A stretch of DNA of 12,150 nt from CAYHGV01 sp964356135 (GCA_964356135.1 CAYHGV010000089.1:1-12150); one strand, 5' to 3'. Positions 1 through 7,366 are shown, counted from the stretch's first letter. Numbers and translations are program-made. Notes: generated by a model not told the origin, from the letters alone.

Positions 1-1
1 C

Positions 2-409
2 TTTAATCCGGATAGCGTCTATTTTGTGACCGATTCACAGTTTGCCTATGCGGCGGCAGTAGATGGGATCATGATTCGAGAAAAGCCCGCCACCAACTTC
101 CTGGTCGGTATGTTCTGGGCTGAGTCGCTGATTATGGCTGAGACCGGTGCTGCAACCGGTGCGATTCAGATTGCGGGCACGGATGCGGTGACCCAGTTGC
201 CGTTTTTTATTACCGCCTGCGACTATACCTTGATCGGCGAAGAGCTCTATGCGGCGTCCGCCTATTTATCGCGTAATCCAACTCTGTTAGCGGCATTAAA
301 GAGTCAGGATTATGGGAAGCTGGTTATCGTATCGGTTTTGTTGGTGGCGACGATTGTTGCTTTAGCCAAGATCGGAGTTCCCATTTTCAACTTCTTTAAT
401 GTTTTTTAG
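2..409 (+). CDS. DUF6754-like membrane protein, C-terminal part (5' truncated by window edge)
   Basis: The frame is open from the first base of the window to the TAG at 407-409, so the true start lies upstream; 135 residues are visible. A GTG at 26 could be read as a start, but the residues before it (FNPDSVYF) read on smoothly and no ribosome binding site precedes it. The visible part contains a conserved-looking core (DSQFAYAAAVDGIM, AESLIMAETGAATGAIQIAG, TQLPFFITACDYTLIGEELY) rich in small residues, then a hydrophobic C-terminal membrane segment. I recall this core from DUF6754 domain proteins of WOR-3, Chloroflexota and similar genomes; that is memory, not a search. Function unknown. The next gene starts 8 nt after the stop, with a shared AGGAGG, so the four genes from here to 2581 are very likely one operon. 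Confidence 0.8.
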   Translation, partial: FNPDSVYFVTDSQFAYAAAVDGIMIREKPATNFLVGMFWAESLIMAETGAATGAIQIAGTDAVTQLPFFITACDYTLIGEELYAASAYLSRNPTLLAALKSQDYGKLVIVSVLLVATIVALAKIGVPIFNFFNVF

Positions 410-417
410 GAGGTGCT

Positions 418-1098
418 ATGAAACGAAGAATTCCACTACTGATAGTTCTCGTCTTGGGGATTATAATGATAATTCAGTTCTTTATTCCCCATGCGATCTC
501 AAAAGACCTTTTTATGAATTTCCTCGATTGGGAAATGGTGATCGGGATCTTTGCCTTTGTCCTGGGATTGGGGAGTATCGTTCTCCACCATGTTGAAAAG
601 ATCAGGCGCAAGCAGGAGCACTGGCCGTATAGCTGGGTGACGCTGATTTCGATCGTAGTCGTCGCCATTATCGGGCTGTTCGGAGGCATGGAAGGTAAAG
701 GACCTTTGCCGGTCGAGCCCAAGGCAATGCTCTTTGGCAAAACCGTCGTCATCAAGTATTCGATCCAGACTATTTTCGATAATGTTATGACTCCCTTAGG
801 AGCGACGATGTTTGCCCTGCTGGCATTTTTTATGGCTTCGGCAGCGTATCGGGCATTTCGGGCGCGGACGGTCGAGGCGACCGTGCTGCTCATTTCTGCG
901 GCGATCGTGATGATCGGGGTCGTTCCATTAGGCCATCTCATCTCACCCAAGCTGCCGTATTTAGCGCAGTGGATTTTAGATGTACCGACGACTGCGACCC
1001 AGCGCGGAATCCTGTTCGGGGTCGGGTTGGGTATGGCTGCTACGTCATTAAAAATAATGTTAGGTATTGAGCGGAGCTGGTTAGGGGGTGGAAAATGA
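418..1098 (+). CDS. Hypothetical polytopic membrane protein, about six TM segments
   Basis: A 226-residue protein starting at an ATG four bases after an AGGAGGT (408-414), an excellent ribosome binding site that overlaps the stop of the preceding gene. Hydrophobic segments lie near residues 5-25, 37-58, 71-90, 125-145, 152-170 and 195-215, separated by short basic loops (for example EKIRRKQE and YRAFRARTVE), which suggests an integral inner-membrane protein. A polar loop at about residues 90-120 connects TM3 and TM4. No catalytic motif or family signature is recognised. Its stop overlaps the next start as ATGA (1095-1098), implying translational coupling. Neighbours suggest it is a subunit of a membrane complex with the DUF6754-like protein; that is inference. 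Confidence 0.85.
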   Translation: MKRRIPLLIVLVLGIIMIIQFFIPHAISKDLFMNFLDWEMVIGIFAFVLGLGSIVLHHVEKIRRKQEHWPYSWVTLISIVVVAIIGLFGGMEGKGPLPVEPKAMLFGKTVVIKYSIQTIFDNVMTPLGATMFALLAFFMASAAYRAFRARTVEATVLLISAAIVMIGVVPLGHLISPKLPYLAQWILDVPTTATQRGILFGVGLGMAATSLKIMLGIERSWLGGGK

Positions 1099-1964
1099 AA
1101 TTCTGGGAAAAACTCTTGAAGATCGACCGGCGGATCGTATTTCTCGCGGTTGGTCTGGCAGTGCTCATTCCTCTGCTCGTGCCGTTTCATATTCCAACCA
1201 ATGTTATGCCGCCTACCCAGAAGCTTTACAATGCGGTCGATGAGATCGTGCCGGAAAACCAGGGACTCTTCATTTCGGTTGATTATGACCCGCAGACCCA
1301 GCCTGAATTACAGCCGATGTATCTGGCTTTGCTCCGCCATGCGTTCGTGCGCAGGATTCCGGTATTCGTTATGTCCGGGTCGATTCCAGGACTGGGATTG
1401 GCGAAACGGGGGATGGATGAAATGGCGCTCGAGTTTAACCAGAAGGCTCAGGCGAATAAAGACTCGATCATCTATGGCCGGGACTTTGTCTTTCTGGGCT
1501 GGCCGCCGCTCTGGCTGGCAGCGGTGCTGCGGATGGGTTCGGATATCGGCCAAGCTTTTCCTGCCGATTATTATAAGAACCGAACCAGTGCCCTCGAGAT
1601 GCCGCAGCACATAAAAAACTATAACGATATCGGCATTATTGTTTCGATCGCCGGTAGTTCGATGCCGCTTTCCTGGATTACTTATGTCAATACCCGGTTC
1701 GGGGTGCGGGTGGGTGCAGGGATCACTGCAGTTTCGGCTGCGGATTTCTATCCCTTCCTGAATAGTGGACAGCTTACCGGCATGCTTGCCGGTTTAAAAG
1801 GTGCATCGGAGTATGAATACCTGGTCAACAGCAACTATCATCTGACCGGCAAAACACCGGCAACTGAAGGGATGAGTTCGCAATCGGTTGCCCAGGTAGC
1901 GATTCTGCTTTTAGTCATCATCGGCAATATCGGTTATTTTGCCACCCGAAGGAGGAAAAAATGA
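1095..1964 (+). CDS. Hypothetical protein: soluble alpha/beta-like domain between N- and C-terminal membrane anchors
   Basis: A 289-residue protein with one hydrophobic segment near the N-terminus (about residues 14-31, after basic residues) and one near the C-terminus (about 265-282, followed by RRRKK). Between them is a soluble domain of roughly 230 residues with strand-like and helix-like alternation (GLFISVDYDP then YLALLRHAFVRRIPVFVMSG; later DIGIIVSIAGSS and FGVRVGAGITAVSAADFYPFL). The basic tail after the last TM suggests a cytoplasmic C-terminus and hence the soluble domain outside the inner membrane. I do not recognise the family; a Rossmann-like or receptor-like fold is only an impression. 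It overlaps both neighbours by ATGA (1095-1098 and 1961-1964), so it is translated in fixed proportion with them. Confidence 0.85.
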   Translation: MKFWEKLLKIDRRIVFLAVGLAVLIPLLVPFHIPTNVMPPTQKLYNAVDEIVPENQGLFISVDYDPQTQPELQPMYLALLRHAFVRRIPVFVMSGSIPGLGLAKRGMDEMALEFNQKAQANKDSIIYGRDFVFLGWPPLWLAAVLRMGSDIGQAFPADYYKNRTSALEMPQHIKNYNDIGIIVSIAGSSMPLSWITYVNTRFGVRVGAGITAVSAADFYPFLNSGQLTGMLAGLKGASEYEYLVNSNYHLTGKTPATEGMSSQSVAQVAILLLVIIGNIGYFATRRRKK

Positions 1965-2581
1965 GTCATGACCCCTGGATTTGGATTGCAGCTATTCTGA
2001 CCTTAGCCATTTTTTCGTTCCTGTATAAAGAGAACCCGTTTTACCGGTTCGCCGAACATCTGTATGTCGGCGTCGCCAACGGTTATGCGATTGCAGCTTT
2101 GTGGCATTTAGCCCTCCAGGCCCGGGTTATAACACCGATCCGGGGTGGCAACTACATTCTTATTATTCCCACGATAATCGGTCTTTTATTCTTTTTCCGG
2201 TTCGTACCCAAGCTCTCCTGGCTGGTGCGCTTTCCAATCGCGGTCGGTTTGGGTTTCTCTGCCGGGGTGAGTCTTCCGGCGGTGATGCAAGCCGATTTCA
2301 TTAAGCAGATTCAGGGGACGATAGTCTATCCCCACCTGTTTCGTAACTGGCAGCAGGGGCTGTGGGCGGTTTTAATTTTCATCGGTGTCATCTGCGTCCT
2401 CTTTTATTTCTATTTCTCGCGGGAGCATACAGGGATCCTGAAGCCGGTCTCCTATGTCGGAATTGTCTTCATTATGGTTGGCTTCGGTGCGTCGTTTGGC
2501 TATACGGTGATGGCCCGGCTCTCCCTCTTAATCGGCCGATTCCAGTTTCTATTAAAGGACTGGTTAGGACTAATCCATTAG
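1961..2581 (+). CDS. Hypothetical polytopic membrane protein, last gene of the four-gene cluster
   Basis: A 206-residue protein whose ATG follows GGAGG (about 1951-1955) and overlaps the upstream stop. Hydrophobic segments appear near residues 7-22, 33-52, 64-80, 88-106, 130-150 and 160-180, so about six TM helices. The first loop (KENPFYRFAEHLYVGVANGYAIA) is polar and aromatic and looks conserved in character. No enzymatic motif was seen and the family is not recognised. The gene ends the cluster: a 64-nt gap with a TTGACA-type promoter follows. Like the 418-1098 product it is almost entirely membrane, which fits a channel or scaffold role in a complex, but nothing in the sequence proves that. 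Confidence 0.85.
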   Translation: MSHDPWIWIAAILTLAIFSFLYKENPFYRFAEHLYVGVANGYAIAALWHLALQARVITPIRGGNYILIIPTIIGLLFFFRFVPKLSWLVRFPIAVGLGFSAGVSLPAVMQADFIKQIQGTIVYPHLFRNWQQGLWAVLIFIGVICVLFYFYFSREHTGILKPVSYVGIVFIMVGFGASFGYTVMARLSLLIGRFQFLLKDWLGLIH

Positions 2582-2603
2582 TGGTGGAGGAGTACGTTCC
2601 CTC

Positions 2604-2632
2604 TTGACAAACAATTAAAATCCCCCTACTTT
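2604..2632 (+). promoter_or_regulatory. Sigma-70-type promoter for the agmatinase-family gene
   Basis: A perfect -35 box TTGACA (2604-2609), a 17-nt spacer and a weak -10 candidate TACTTT (2627-2632). The predicted start of transcription falls only about six bases before the ATG at 2646, and no Shine-Dalgarno sequence is visible there. The same CTTGACAA context recurs at 7404 and 11642 ahead of ompH and the rRNA. The -35 is convincing, the -10 less so. Confidence 0.55.
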
Positions 2633-2645
2633 TGCGAAAGATTTT

Positions 2646-3488
2646 ATGGCACTTTATTTTGCCACGGCTGACTATAAAGAAGCAAAGGTCTGTATCTTAG
2701 GTATAGGTCTGGACCGGACCGGTTCTTTTCAGCCCGGTTTACGCTTCGCACCCAATCAGATACGGTTGGCGATGGAGAATATCGAATCCTACAGTCCCTA
2801 CCAGAATCGTGACCTGGCTGAATTGAAGGTCTCGGACCTCGGCGATCTTGAGATGACCTACGAAAACATGGAAACGACTCTGACCCAGATCGAACGCAAA
2901 GTCCACGAAATCAACGATCAGGGGAAGAAGTTAGTGGTCTTGGGCGGTGAGCATACGGTAACGATTCCGATTGTTAAGGTGCTCAAAGGTTTCTATCCTG
3001 ATCTCAGGGTGGTTCAGTTTGATGCCCACGCAGATTTACGCGACCGCTATTTAGGCGAGCGGTTCTGCCATGCGACCGTGATGCGGCGGGTTGTGGAGCT
3101 GGTGGGTAATGAGCGGGTATTTCAGCTTGGTATTCGTTCTCAGGCCCGGGAGGAACTGGGTATCAACCGGAACCTCTTTCCGTTAGAAATAAAGAAACAT
3201 ATTGCAACCGTGAAGAAAAAAATTGGTCGTGCTCCGGTCTATCTCACGATTGATGTTGATGTTTTGGAATGTGGGTTGATGCCGGCGGTCGGGACGCCGG
3301 AGCCAGGCGGTGTTCTGTATACCGAACTGCGGCAGGCGCTGGTCGCACTGCGTGACCTTAACTGGGTTGGTGCCGATATTGTCGAATACAATCCCGCCGC
3401 GGCACCCCAGTTGGCGTATGGGTGCATGGTCGCATCCCTCTTACGCGAAACGATTTTAGTAATAACCAGCAAAGCAAGACGACGATAG
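2646..3488 (+). CDS. Agmatinase/arginase (ureohydrolase) family enzyme
   Basis: A 280-residue protein of usual ureohydrolase length. The family hydrolyses guanidino compounds (agmatine to putrescine plus urea, arginine to ornithine, or relatives) with a binuclear Mn centre. All six expected metal ligands are visible: His103 in GGEHT, Asp126, His128 and Asp130 in FDAHAD, and Asp203 and Asp205 in TIDVDVLE. His142 (CHATVMRR) matches the conserved substrate-loop His. The PEPGG motif follows. Departures: the usual DP after the second metal loop is replaced (LECGLMPAVGTPEPGG), and the usual Asp after the late NP motif is missing (VEYNPAAAPQ), so the substrate may not be agmatine. Start chosen at the ATG after the promoter; the N-terminus MALYFATADYKEAKVCILGIG fits the family. 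The Cys-rich genes follow 93 nt later. Confidence 0.88.
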   Translation: MALYFATADYKEAKVCILGIGLDRTGSFQPGLRFAPNQIRLAMENIESYSPYQNRDLAELKVSDLGDLEMTYENMETTLTQIERKVHEINDQGKKLVVLGGEHTVTIPIVKVLKGFYPDLRVVQFDAHADLRDRYLGERFCHATVMRRVVELVGNERVFQLGIRSQAREELGINRNLFPLEIKKHIATVKKKIGRAPVYLTIDVDVLECGLMPAVGTPEPGGVLYTELRQALVALRDLNWVGADIVEYNPAAAPQLAYGCMVASLLRETILVITSKARRR

Positions 3489-3581
3489 CGAATGAAACCG
3501 AATTACACGAAGAGGTTACCGCGTTTTGCATTTCGCTCCGTTCGGGTAATTTGCTAAAAACCAAAAAAGGAGGTTTGACCG

Positions 3582-3758
3582 ATGTGTTGTCGAGCCTGCA
3601 CCGGCTACGGGGAATGTGAGTTGAAACTGAAGCTCACCGATGACTGCTGTGTCCGGTGCAAGTATTATGAAGAATGTATGGAATCCTTAGAGGAAATGCC
3701 GAGTAAGACGAAGTCTAAGGGTGGTGCCGTTGTTAAAAAGAAGTATGTGAAACGGTGA
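3582..3758 (+). CDS. Small cysteine-rich protein 1 (58 aa), two CCx2Cx5C modules and a basic tail
   Basis: A short gene with a strong AGGAGG at 3568-3573, 8 nt before the ATG. The 58-residue product has cysteines at 2, 3, 6, 12 and at 22, 23, 26, 32: two CC-x2-C-x5-C modules exactly 20 residues apart (CCRACTGYGEC and CCVRCKYYEEC). Residues 41-58 form a tail with eight Lys/Arg and no acidic residue. Four cysteines per module suggests Zn or Fe-S binding, or disulfides; no signal peptide is present, so a cytoplasmic metal-binding protein is more likely. Family not recognised. It precedes its paralogue by 11 nt and lies in the same orientation as the ureohydrolase gene 93 nt upstream, possibly co-transcribed. 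Confidence 0.8.
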   Translation: MCCRACTGYGECELKLKLTDDCCVRCKYYEECMESLEEMPSKTKSKGGAVVKKKYVKR

Positions 3759-3769
3759 GAGGAGGCACT

Positions 3770-3910
3770 ATGTGCTGTGATATCTGTCCCTTTTTTGAGG
3801 AGTGCGAAGAGTTAGGGAAGGTTAAGGATAGTTGCTGCTCAGAGTGTCCAGATTACGACGAGTGCATTGGCGAAGGGTTCGGTAAGGAAGAGGAGGAGGA
3901 AGAGCTGTAA
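3770..3910 (+). CDS. Small cysteine-rich protein 2 (46 aa), paralogue of its neighbour with an acidic tail
   Basis: A 46-residue protein with AGGAGG at 3760-3765, 4 nt before the ATG and just after the stop of the preceding gene. Cysteines lie at 2, 3, 6, 12, 22, 23, 26 and 32, the same eight positions as in protein 1 (CCDICPFFEEC and CCSECPDYDEC). An aromatic residue and Glu before the last Cys of the module are also shared. The tail is strongly acidic (six Glu in a row before the final Leu), opposite in charge to the tail of protein 1. Paralogy by tandem duplication is clear from the spacing. Role unknown; a metal-binding pair, perhaps a heterodimer joined through the tails, is inference. 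Confidence 0.8.
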   Translation: MCCDICPFFEECEELGKVKDSCCSECPDYDECIGEGFGKEEEEEEL

Positions 3911-3926
3911 CTTCGATTCCGAAGTT
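3909..3926 (+). terminator. Hairpin at the end of the Cys-rich genes, possible weak terminator
   Basis: AACTTCG (3909-3915), loop ATTC, CGAAGTT (3920-3926): a perfect 7-bp stem that begins inside the TAA of the last gene. No U-run follows directly, so intrinsic termination is uncertain. The remaining bases to 4104, before the converging gene on the other strand, show no gene and no clear terminator for that gene. Confidence 0.35.
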
Positions 3927-4104
3927 TAATCCACGGATTGAACGATCGTTTCTTCTTGGAAAAAATAAATCAGATAGTCAAAACCCGGCATACACCCCAT
4001 CCCGACGGCGCATTTCATGAAAAAATAGTATAAAATTTCCAAAGTCGAATTCCCGGCCGACATTTTTTCCTGGAAGCGGGTGCGGTATTTTTTCAGTCCG
4101 GTTT

Positions 4105-6252
4105 TTATTTGACGATGGCAATTTTCTTGATTCTCTGTTCGGTCGGGATGGTGATGACGGCGAGGTAGATGCCGCTCGCAATCCGGGGTGATGGTTGCCA
4201 GGTTTGAGCGAGGCGATTCGGGTCAACCGAAAGGGTGGTGACCAATTCTCCGTTGAGCGTGTAAATTCTAATCCGGGCATCTGCCGGTAGCCGTTCAAAT
4301 ACAATCCGTTGGTGACCGGAGGATGGAATGAAAGGGTTCGGGTGGATGCTGACACTGTCAAGTCCAGGCGGGACATTTCGTCGGAATGTAAACTGACTTA
4401 AGCCTCCATTCTTGGAACCGACCAGGACGGTACCGCGGGCTTCATCGATCCAGAGACCAGTATAGTCGTTCAGGTACTCGGCTTGGGGCAGATAGGAATC
4501 CCAGCGGTTTTCAAAGGGGTGATAGACCGAAAGACCCCCAGTGGTTAGACACCAGACATCACCCCAGCTATCGGTTTTTACCCGAATCACATAGTCGGCA
4601 GCCAAGCCGTCATTGGTACTCGCTTTGGAATAGAGCCGAAAGATACTCTGGTCAAAAAATCCGAGCCCTTTTTCGGTTCCAAACCAAACCCGATCCTTGG
4701 GGTCGACGCTCACCGAGGTGACCTCAAGCGATGGGAGCCCTGATGCAAGGGTATATACGGTGAGTAGGTCATCGGCAGGATCTTCGAGGGTATTGTGATG
4801 GTCGAGCATTACTAATCCACCGCCGCGGGAGGCAATCCAGACACGGCCGTGTGAGTCAAAATCGATTCCCCGGCCGTAGACGAAGGCAGCTGCGCTTGAG
4901 ACGGCGATATTGGCTCCGGTTGTGTCGATAACAGTGATCACCTCTTCTCCAAAATGAGTCGTCCAGACCCGGTCCTGGGCATCTATACCCAGTGCGCCGA
5001 TGACGTTGAGCGTCGAGTAGTTGCCCCAGTTGTAGTAACTCCAGGTACTCGAGTCCGGTTCAAACCGAGCAATGCCCGCGATACTGTCCGCCGACCATGA
5101 CTTGTTGCCATACCACCAACAGCCGAACCACAATCGATTCTTGCTATCCCGGCCACAAATACGGGCGCCGGCGAAAGGCCACTTGGTAAAGTAATGCCAG
5201 TGACCCTCGGGGTCTCGGTAACTAATGCCCTGCTGGTGAGGCGGCCAGCCATGACAGGCCCAGATGCCGCCGGCAGTGTCGGTCATCACATCTTCGATCG
5301 AATTGGAGCGGATACAGTCGGCGAGGAACGCTACCATGGTATCCCGGAGCGGATTGTACCGGTAATAGTAGTATAAACCATAGCCGTAATATTCATTCCC
5401 GCCGAAGCCAAACCAGATCCCGGCCTGGTCTAACAAAGAGCGCACGTCCTTCGATGGCGATGCTACCGGTTCCAAACCGGCAGCCGGTCGATAGCGGAAT
5501 CCGCCCGCACTGGTCGCAAGATAGAAGGTATCCTGCCGTTGAACCAGATCCCGGACCGACATCTGCGAATCGAACTCGACGACGGTATCGAATTTCTCAT
5601 CGTTGAATCGAGCGATTCCGGATTCGGTAGCGATCGTGACCGTTTCGGTCACGCCCGAATCCGAAACGACAATCGCCATCGCCGAGTCGCCACCGAGACC
5701 GGCAGCGCGGGTATAGGAAACAACTGAATCGAGGGTACGGTTCATTCTGGAAATTCCTTTATCGGTTCCTATCCAGAAGTAGCGACCTACTCCCAAACTC
5801 AAAATAGTGTTCGAGGCAAGACCCTGCAGCTGAGTAAATCGAAGGGTCTCGAGGTCGGGTACGATCAGATAGAGGCCATTTGCCGAGCCGACCAGGATGG
5901 TGTCACCGGCTGCGGCGAGGCACTGAATATTCTTTTCTGGAACTCCGGCATAGGGGAAGGTAGTAAATTTCTCGGTCGAAGGCGAAAAGATTGAAAGACC
6001 ACCGCCCTGCGTGCCAATCCAGAGATTTTTATCTTTATCGAACGCAAGGCACTTACACTGGTTAACCGGTAATCCTTCGGCATTGGTAAAGGTCTTGCTA
6101 AAGGTCTGCTCGACTAACGAAAAGACGGTAAGCCCGCCCTGAGTGGCGCAATAGATACGAGACCCGTCGGTGACCAGATCATCGATGAAGTTGGTATTGG
6201 TATAGTTCTGCCAGTCCTGGGTACCGATAACGAAGAAAAGGGTGAGAATCAT
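4105..6252 (-). CDS. Secreted two-component-regulator-type beta-propeller protein with C-terminal sorting-like domain
   Basis: A 715-residue protein built of about a dozen blade-like repeats with the signature of two-component regulator propellers (LWIGTQGGGLSIF, YFWIGTDKGI, RVWFGTEKGLGFF, RVWIASRGGGLVML, TVLVGSKNGGLSQF and weaker copies). In histidine kinases such propellers sense ligands; here no kinase or output domain is present. The last ~80 residues (HPNPFIPSSG, RIRIYTLNGELVTTLS, ASGIYLAVITI, KKIAIVK) look like the type-A C-terminal sorting or FlgD-like domain found on surface proteins of Bacteroidota and several candidate phyla. The N-terminus is a very short hydrophobic stretch (MILTLFFVIG) with no basic n-region, so the signal peptide is minimal or the start is misplaced. 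No earlier start is seen in frame. The start overlaps the stop of the glycosyl transferase gene by ATGA (6249-6252). Exact role unknown. Confidence 0.85.
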   Translation of the reverse strand: MILTLFFVIGTQDWQNYTNTNFIDDLVTDGSRIYCATQGGLTVFSLVEQTFSKTFTNAEGLPVNQCKCLAFDKDKNLWIGTQGGGLSIFSPSTEKFTTFPYAGVPEKNIQCLAAAGDTILVGSANGLYLIVPDLETLRFTQLQGLASNTILSLGVGRYFWIGTDKGISRMNRTLDSVVSYTRAAGLGGDSAMAIVVSDSGVTETVTIATESGIARFNDEKFDTVVEFDSQMSVRDLVQRQDTFYLATSAGGFRYRPAAGLEPVASPSKDVRSLLDQAGIWFGFGGNEYYGYGLYYYYRYNPLRDTMVAFLADCIRSNSIEDVMTDTAGGIWACHGWPPHQQGISYRDPEGHWHYFTKWPFAGARICGRDSKNRLWFGCWWYGNKSWSADSIAGIARFEPDSSTWSYYNWGNYSTLNVIGALGIDAQDRVWTTHFGEEVITVIDTTGANIAVSSAAAFVYGRGIDFDSHGRVWIASRGGGLVMLDHHNTLEDPADDLLTVYTLASGLPSLEVTSVSVDPKDRVWFGTEKGLGFFDQSIFRLYSKASTNDGLAADYVIRVKTDSWGDVWCLTTGGLSVYHPFENRWDSYLPQAEYLNDYTGLWIDEARGTVLVGSKNGGLSQFTFRRNVPPGLDSVSIHPNPFIPSSGHQRIVFERLPADARIRIYTLNGELVTTLSVDPNRLAQTWQPSPRIASGIYLAVITIPTEQRIKKIAIVK

Positions 6253-7262
6253 CGGCGGAAAAGGATCAGGGTGACGATTAATCCGATGACGAAAAGGGCA
6301 AGGGAGATGAACCGGTTCTGATAGAAAAGGGAGAGTCCGATGGCGCCCAACAGTCCGGAGATGATGTAGAGATAGATGACTGCCCGTCGGTGGGTGATAC
6401 CGAGGGTCAATATCTTATGGTGAATATGTTCCTGGTCAGCAGCGAAAATGTTTTTCCGTTTGACCGAACGGCGCACGACCGCGGTTAAGGTATCAACAAT
6501 CGGGATTCCAAATGCGATCATCGGCAGCAGGAGACTGACAAAGGCGACACTTTTGCCCGCACCTAACAGGGCGATCGCACCTAAAATAAAACCGAGCAGG
6601 GTGGCACCGGTATCACCCATAAAGATTTTCGCGGGATAGAAATTGTAGGGGAGAAACCCGATACTCGTGCCCATCACGGCGAGGGCTAAGACTGCGGGGC
6701 CGGTATTTTTGCCCATCAGTGCCGAAGCAAAGAGGGTGGCGGCGGATATGGCGCAAATGCCGGCGGCTAAACCGTCGAGGCCATCGATGAAATTGATGGC
6801 ATTAGCCATGAGCAGGAGCCAGAGGATCATGGCCGGATAGGAGAAGATCCCAAGAGAGATACTGCCGAGCCACGGCACCGCGATGCTCTCCAACGGGTGG
6901 GCCAAAAAGACAAAAATCAAGCCGCCCAAACTCTGGAACAGGAACCGTATCCAAACCGATGCACCTTTCAGGTCGTCGTAAAGCGATACCGCCACCAGCG
7001 GGATGGAACCCAAGAATATTTTTACTGTCTGGTTGGTCAAACCCGGCCAGCGCAAGAGAAACGAAACGGCAAAGGTGGTTGCAAAGAATCCGACAAACAG
7101 AGCGAGTCCACCTAACGTCGGCACTCGGCGATTGTGGAGCTTGCGCGGATTAGGAGTATCGTAGAGCGAGAAGCGCCGGCAGAGCAGTATCACGAGCGGG
7201 GTGAGCAGTACAACCATGAGCAGGCTCAAACCAAATGAAATCCCATAAACCATTTCGAACAT
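6249..7262 (-). CDS. Polyprenyl-phosphate phosphoglycosyl transferase, WecA/MraY (glycosyltransferase 4) family
   Basis: A 337-residue polytopic membrane enzyme of the family that transfers a sugar-1-phosphate from a UDP-sugar onto undecaprenyl phosphate, the first membrane step in making cell-surface glycans. Motifs in order: VPTLGG (48-52), the Asp pair in YDDLKGAS (96-97), NAINFIDGLDG with Asp160 and Asp163, FMGDTGA with Asp217, and the HIHH motif (279-282) typical of WecA-type members rather than MraY. About ten hydrophobic segments fit the family. MraY would be expected inside a murein cluster, which is absent, so a WecA-like UDP-GlcNAc transferase for O-antigen or another glycan is most likely. 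The start has no good Shine-Dalgarno; a second ATG at 7253 is an alternative. The upstream 187 nt are AT-rich, with a TATTAT (7288-7293, - strand) as a weak -10 candidate. Confidence 0.9.
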   Translation of the reverse strand: MFEMVYGISFGLSLLMVVLLTPLVILLCRRFSLYDTPNPRKLHNRRVPTLGGLALFVGFFATTFAVSFLLRWPGLTNQTVKIFLGSIPLVAVSLYDDLKGASVWIRFLFQSLGGLIFVFLAHPLESIAVPWLGSISLGIFSYPAMILWLLLMANAINFIDGLDGLAAGICAISAATLFASALMGKNTGPAVLALAVMGTSIGFLPYNFYPAKIFMGDTGATLLGFILGAIALLGAGKSVAFVSLLLPMIAFGIPIVDTLTAVVRRSVKRKNIFAADQEHIHHKILTLGITHRRAVIYLYIISGLLGAIGLSLFYQNRFISLALFVIGLIVTLILFRR

Positions 7263-7331
7263 ACTAAACGAATATTCTTTTTAGTCAATAATACTTTTTT
7301 GAAAAGAACTCAGAAAAACTATCAAAACTGG

Positions 7332-7366
7332 CACGAAATCCGCCACGCTTCTTGGCGGATTTCGTG
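7332..7366. repeat. Perfect 14-bp inverted repeat with 7-nt loop between divergent genes
   Basis: CACGAAATCCGCCA (7332-7345), a 7-nt loop, and its exact complement TGGCGGATTTCGTG (7353-7366). The left arm recurs exactly at 11424-11437, where a longer related palindrome lies. Because the flanking genes diverge, no transcript needs to end here, so this is more likely a member of a dispersed palindromic family than a terminator; it could still insulate the two promoters. Confidence 0.75.

Noticed and set aside
474..1190. 238-codon - strand open frame opposite the second membrane gene
   Set aside because: Antisense shadow; the + strand frame has a perfect ribosome binding site, coherent TM segments and coupled overlaps.
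3492..3557. 21-codon ATG frame between the ureohydrolase and the Cys-rich genes
   Set aside because: No ribosome binding site and no cysteine module; likely chance.
3978..4376. 132-codon open frame on the - strand at the end of the propeller gene
   Set aside because: Out-of-frame overlap with the propeller's sorting-like domain; Arg/Pro/Ser-rich with no motif.
7332..7366. Intrinsic terminator
   Set aside because: Flanking genes diverge, no clear T-run on either side, and the sequence is repeated elsewhere; a dispersed palindrome fits better.
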